In this document: one piece after another, positions 4,829-7,551 of the stretch
Numbering within the stretch: position 1 is the stretch's first letter
Layout of the letters: the number at the start of each line of letters is the position of its first letter
From: Pseudomonadota bacterium
Lineage (GTDB): Bacteria; Myxococcota; Bradymonadia; UBA4248
Assembly (NCBI GenBank): GCA_017629415.1
Contig: JAGBXG010000505.1
Location: 1 to 7,551, forward strand
Direction of reading: 5' to 3'
DNA: 7,551 bases
Translations under genes and position numbers: made by a program
Notes under the pieces: generated by a model
What the model saw: the letters and a program-made list of their open reading frames with translations, nothing else
Told to the model about the DNA's origin: nothing
Database searches by the model: none

Positions 4829-6406
4829 TTAGTTATCCCATTCCGGCATGCGATGACCCAAATACAAGATTCCAAGCTTAGGCATATACGCCTGAATGCG
4901 CACAAAAATCGTCTGACACAGTTCCGGCTCCAACTCGCTTGCCATTTGATCAATGACCAGCAGTTTGGGATTGGAAGCCAGTGCGCGCGCTAACATCACA
5001 CGCCGTTGTTCGCCACCGCTCAACCGCGAGCCGCGCTCCCCAATGGGAGAGTCTTGAAAACGAGCCGCTAAATCCTCAAGCGCGCAAGCATGAAGCAAAG
5101 CAGAGTAGTGTGATTCGTCCAAATTTTCTGTCATAAGGCCAATATTTTCGCGGAGACTGCCATCGAAAAGCACGTTTTCCTGCGGCACAAATCCAATGCA
5201 TTCGGAAGAGGCATCCGGCAGAGAAATGGAACCGCCATTAATGGGGTAAAGCCCTAAAATGCAACGTGCCAATGTCGTTTTTCCGCCGCCGGACGGCAAA
5301 AGAATAGCGTGTCGTTCGCCTTCATGAATGATCAGACTTTTTTCGTGCCAAACCTCATGATTTTCAAAGCGGAATGACAGTTTGTCCAGACGCAAAATTT
5401 CAGGCGATGTGGCATGTTGAAAGATGGGAGGCATTGCCGGAGGCAAAGTTTCAATCGAATCGGAACGCATTCTGCCTTCGAGATAATGTTGCCATGCGCC
5501 GAACAGTCCTGTGCTGCCGCGTAAAAGCGTAAACAAGCGTGCCAAATACAGCTGAAATCCCAAAAGTGCCCCTATGGAAAGCGCATCATGAATGACCCAA
5601 TAGCCACCAAGTCCAAAAACAGCAATGAGAACAAGAGCTTGCAAAAAATCATAAAAAGGTCCTTGAACGGCAAGCTTGAACTGCAGCAAATAGCTGGATT
5701 CTTGGCAAGATGATGCAATTTCATCCAATTGGCGACAAAATTTGTTGTTTTGATGAAGAGCACGAATCGGAATGATGGCTTGAAATGTATCGACAAGATG
5801 GCGGTATAGGGATTCTTGGTTTTCATAATCCAAACGAGCAGCAGGACGTATCCGTTGTTTCAGCCAAAGCCAAAGCAAGGCAGCAATCGGCAGAATACTA
5901 AAGCTGCAAAGTGTAAGGACGGGTGAAAGCGCCAATAGAGCGAATCCTGTGCCGATCGTTGTTATCAGCAGAGGGATGCCTTGCAAATACAGCGTTTCTA
6001 GGAAATGCCGTTCACTGTTTGAAGCAAACATCATTTGGCCAATGGCGCTCCCTTGGGCGATATCGGGAAGCATCCGAAGATCGGCCTGCATGATATGTGT
6101 GTACAACGATTTGAGACGATTTTTTTCAAGCTGGAGACCATATTTAGATATGGCGCATGTTCCCCAAAACCGCATAAATCCCGCAAGAGCCTGAGCCCCA
6201 GCAGCAGCAAGAAGCCAGTTCCATAAAACATCAAGATTCCCGGCAGCGATGCCTGCATCCATGACTTGTACGAGGCACCATGGTACCAGAATGCTCATAC
6301 TTGCTGAGAGGGCAATGCCCAAACTGGGAACCAGGCATTGACGATGCCAAAAAGAGCGCAGATACGTTTTGGGGGAATGGGGTGAGGACAAGGCGTGAGT
6401 AGGCAT
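4829..6406 (-). CDS. ABC transporter half-subunit (fused permease and ATPase) with degenerate catalytic site and short C-terminus
   Basis: A 525-residue ABC exporter half-transporter. The first 310 residues or so carry six hydrophobic helices (near 26-50, 58-80, 138-160, 161-183, 253-273, 276-296). The ATPase domain (about 337-525) has Walker A LPSGGGKT (370-377), Q-loop Gln409, signature LSGGE (462-466), Walker B KLLVID (481-486) and H-loop His518. Three features are unusual. Gln487, codon CAA at 4948-4946, stands where the catalytic Glu belongs. Leu370 replaces the first Walker A Gly. The protein stops seven residues after the His, without the usual 30-40 residue tail. No frame past the stop looks like that tail, so a recent frameshift is unlikely. 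It could be the weak half of a heterodimeric exporter (CydCD-like or TAP-like), but no partner is in the window. Substrate is unknown. Its start has only a weak AAGA-type ribosome binding site. Confidence 0.9.
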   Translation of the reverse strand: MPTHALSSPHSPKTYLRSFWHRQCLVPSLGIALSASMSILVPWCLVQVMDAGIAAGNLDVLWNWLLAAAGAQALAGFMRFWGTCAISKYGLQLEKNRLKSLYTHIMQADLRMLPDIAQGSAIGQMMFASNSERHFLETLYLQGIPLLITTIGTGFALLALSPVLTLCSFSILPIAALLWLWLKQRIRPAARLDYENQESLYRHLVDTFQAIIPIRALHQNNKFCRQLDEIASSCQESSYLLQFKLAVQGPFYDFLQALVLIAVFGLGGYWVIHDALSIGALLGFQLYLARLFTLLRGSTGLFGAWQHYLEGRMRSDSIETLPPAMPPIFQHATSPEILRLDKLSFRFENHEVWHEKSLIIHEGERHAILLPSGGGKTTLARCILGLYPINGGSISLPDASSECIGFVPQENVLFDGSLRENIGLMTENLDESHYSALLHACALEDLAARFQDSPIGERGSRLSGGEQRRVMLARALASNPKLLVIDQMASELEPELCQTIFVRIQAYMPKLGILYLGHRMPEWDN

Positions 6407-6424
6407 TCTTGAAGATATGAATGA

Positions 6425-6471
6425 ATCAAAGATATTAACAAGCTTGTGTATTTATAAAAGATATCTTTGAT
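6425..6471 (-). promoter_or_regulatory. Dyad-rich regulatory region upstream of the ABC transporter gene
   Basis: ATCAAAGATAT (6425-6435) and ATATCTTTGAT (6461-6471) form a perfect 11-bp inverted repeat. Between them lies the perfect palindrome ACAAGCTTGT (6438-6447), and the right arm overlaps the palindrome AAAGATATCTTT (6457-6468). On the minus strand a TATAAA hexamer (6456-6451) could be a -10 box, but the -35 position is poor. The layout suggests an operator for a dimeric regulator, with the two 11-bp arms centred 36 bases apart. It lies 19-65 bases before the ABC start codon. Confidence 0.45.
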
Positions 6472-6501
6472 AGCGTTCTGTAGAGATACAAATCATGACC
6501 T

Positions 6502-6535
6502 AAAAAAAGCGGGGCTGAATACCAGTCCCGCTTTT
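6502..6535 (-). terminator. Rho-independent terminator of the eCIS-core gene
   Basis: Read on the minus strand, AAAAGCGGG (6535-6527) pairs with CCCGCTTTT (6513-6505), with extra CTG/CAG pairing inside the loop. The T-run continues to seven T's at 6508-6502. It begins about 19 bases after the stop codon of the eCIS-core gene. It separates that gene from the ABC gene, so the two are probably not co-transcribed. The A/T arms allow some function on the plus strand too. Confidence 0.85.
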
Positions 6536-6553
6536 GAATGATTGAATGTGTGA

Positions 6554-7551
6554 TTATTTGCCTTCGCGTTCTTGAACCGCTCTGAAGTCATCCATCATCA
6601 TTTCGAAGACTTTTTCACAAACGGTTTCAAAGATATATTCCGTATCGTAGGCAGGTCTTGTGCCGATAGTTCCGGCAGGAACAGTACCTGTTGCGCTGGA
6701 AGACATATCGGTTTGGCCTGAAGATTTTTTGTCTTTGCTGCTTTCGAGGGCAAAAGACATGCTTGAACCGCTGCCGAAAGCTTGTTTGACGCGATCTTCC
6801 ATGGCTTCGGCGGCCTGTTCTTTGGCTTCAACAGAGTCACCGGCATTAAAGTGTGAAGTGTGCAGCAATTCGTGTGCGAGCAAGCCGAGGCCTTCCGGGG
6901 TATTGAAATCGAGTTTATTTTTACCAAGGAAGATATTTTGACCGAGGGTAAAGGCGTGGGCTCCCATGGCTTCAGAAGCCATAGCAGCGACAGGACCCGA
7001 GAAGATCTTAATGTTAGAAAGATCAAAACCAAGGAATGGAGAAAGTTTTTCCTGAACTGAGGCCGGAAGTCTCATGCCTTCGCCTTTGAGGGTATTTTCG
7101 ATGGCGCCGGCACCCATGCGGCCGGTTTTGATGAGTGAGCTTGTATCGGACTTCATATTTTTCAGATCGTGACGGCTTTCGACCCAGTCTGAAATAATGT
7201 TTGCTACGCGAGCATGAGGATCATCACTCTTGGGTTTGATTTGTCCTGATTCGTTGGCAAGACCTTGGACTTTATCGGAAACACGTCCGCTCATTCCGGA
7301 GTCAAATTGATTTTCGATAATTTTGACGAGTTCGAGATTGGCTGCACGCAAATCGAGGTCACCGAATTTCTTACGGAGAGGACTTGAACCTTCGCCTTTA
7401 AGTTTGATGCCGGCGACACGGTACAAGGCCGGCAGCATTTCATTGGCTTGTTTATTATCTTTACTAAACCGCACGCGTTTGAAAAGTGGGGCATTGGAGG
7501 CACCATCCATTTGATAACGCGGGGCTACAAACCCCATGTCAGCGCGAACAG
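6554..7551 (-). CDS. eCIS core (DUF4157) domain protein, 5' end outside the window
   Basis: The domain is recognised at residues 147-228, numbering from the ATG at 7537. LPASVQEKLSPFLGFDLSNIKIF leads into MGAHAFTLGQNIFLG and TPEGLGLLAHELLH, the characteristic DUF4157 pattern. The zinc-peptidase motif HExxH is intact (His222, Glu223, His226), and Glu240 or Glu244 could be the third ligand. Proteins with this domain are often linked to extracellular contractile injection systems and toxin cargo. Upstream of the domain is a helical, charged region. Downstream is a Ser/Gly-rich linker (about 255-290) and a strongly helical tail, YIFETVCEKVFEMMMDDFRAVQE. The ATG at 7537 has no ribosome binding site and the frame stays open to the window edge, so I treat the gene as 5'-partial. 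The stop codon is at 6554-6556, followed by a terminator. It is thus the last gene of its transcription unit. Confidence 0.85.
   Translation of the reverse strand, partial: VRADMGFVAPRYQMDGASNAPLFKRVRFSKDNKQANEMLPALYRVAGIKLKGEGSSPLRKKFGDLDLRAANLELVKIIENQFDSGMSGRVSDKVQGLANESGQIKPKSDDPHARVANIISDWVESRHDLKNMKSDTSSLIKTGRMGAGAIENTLKGEGMRLPASVQEKLSPFLGFDLSNIKIFSGPVAAMASEAMGAHAFTLGQNIFLGKNKLDFNTPEGLGLLAHELLHTSHFNAGDSVEAKEQAAEAMEDRVKQAFGSGSSMSFALESSKDKKSSGQTDMSSSATGTVPAGTIGTRPAYDTEYIFETVCEKVFEMMMDDFRAVQEREGK

Noticed and set aside
4756..4953. Minus-strand frame that might be the frameshifted tail of the ABC ATPase
   Set aside because: Past the ABC stop it encodes Arg/Cys/Ala-rich sequence from the palindromic repeat, with none of the features of an ABC C-terminal tail.

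Overview
The window looks like chromosomal DNA of a Gram-negative bacterium with a complex, predatory or deltaproteobacterial-grade lifestyle (Myxococcota or Bradymonadales-like). The clues are a transmembrane Hanks-type Ser/Thr kinase fused to a formylglycine-generating-enzyme-like (FGE/SUMF) sensor domain, a DUF4157/eCIS-core protein, and a small exported protein with a type I signal peptide. Base composition is near balanced, unlike the high-GC cultured myxobacteria, so the phylum assignment is inference only.

Layout, left to right. (1) 40-2652, minus strand: an 870-residue receptor-type kinase built as zinc ribbon, kinase, long low-complexity linker, one membrane helix and a degenerate FGE-like domain. 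It starts at GTG behind a GGAG ribosome binding site and has a good sigma-70-like promoter with a 10-bp palindrome in its spacer. (2) 2937-3554, plus strand: a LysE/RhtB-family exporter, divergent from the kinase. (3) 3680-4300, plus strand: a 206-residue exported protein, possibly of the PsbP/DcrB-like fold. A perfect hairpin precedes it, and a chain of hairpins ending in a strong intrinsic terminator follows it. (4) 4301-4828: a 528-base gene-free stretch full of inverted repeats. One part resembles a sequence in the kinase leader, and a GC-rich palindromic block abuts the next gene. (5) 4829-6406, minus strand: an ABC exporter half-subunit with three departures from the family: Gln replaces the Walker B catalytic Glu, Leu replaces the first Walker A Gly, and the protein ends seven residues after the H-loop His. 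(6) 6407-6553: a dyad-rich promoter region for the ABC gene and the terminator of the next gene. (7) 6554 to the right edge, minus strand: the C-terminal 331 or so residues of an eCIS-core (DUF4157) protein with an intact HExxH motif. Its 5' end lies outside the window.

The genes do not form one operon. Kinase and LysE transporter are divergent, the exported protein has its own terminator, and the eCIS-core gene is separated from the ABC gene by a terminator. The best lead to a larger system is the eCIS-core gene. It is transcribed toward the window and ends in a terminator, so any extracellular contractile injection or toxin cluster should lie to the right, beyond base 7551. The second lead is the ABC half-transporter with a degenerate ATPase site, which would be expected to need a partner that is not visible here.
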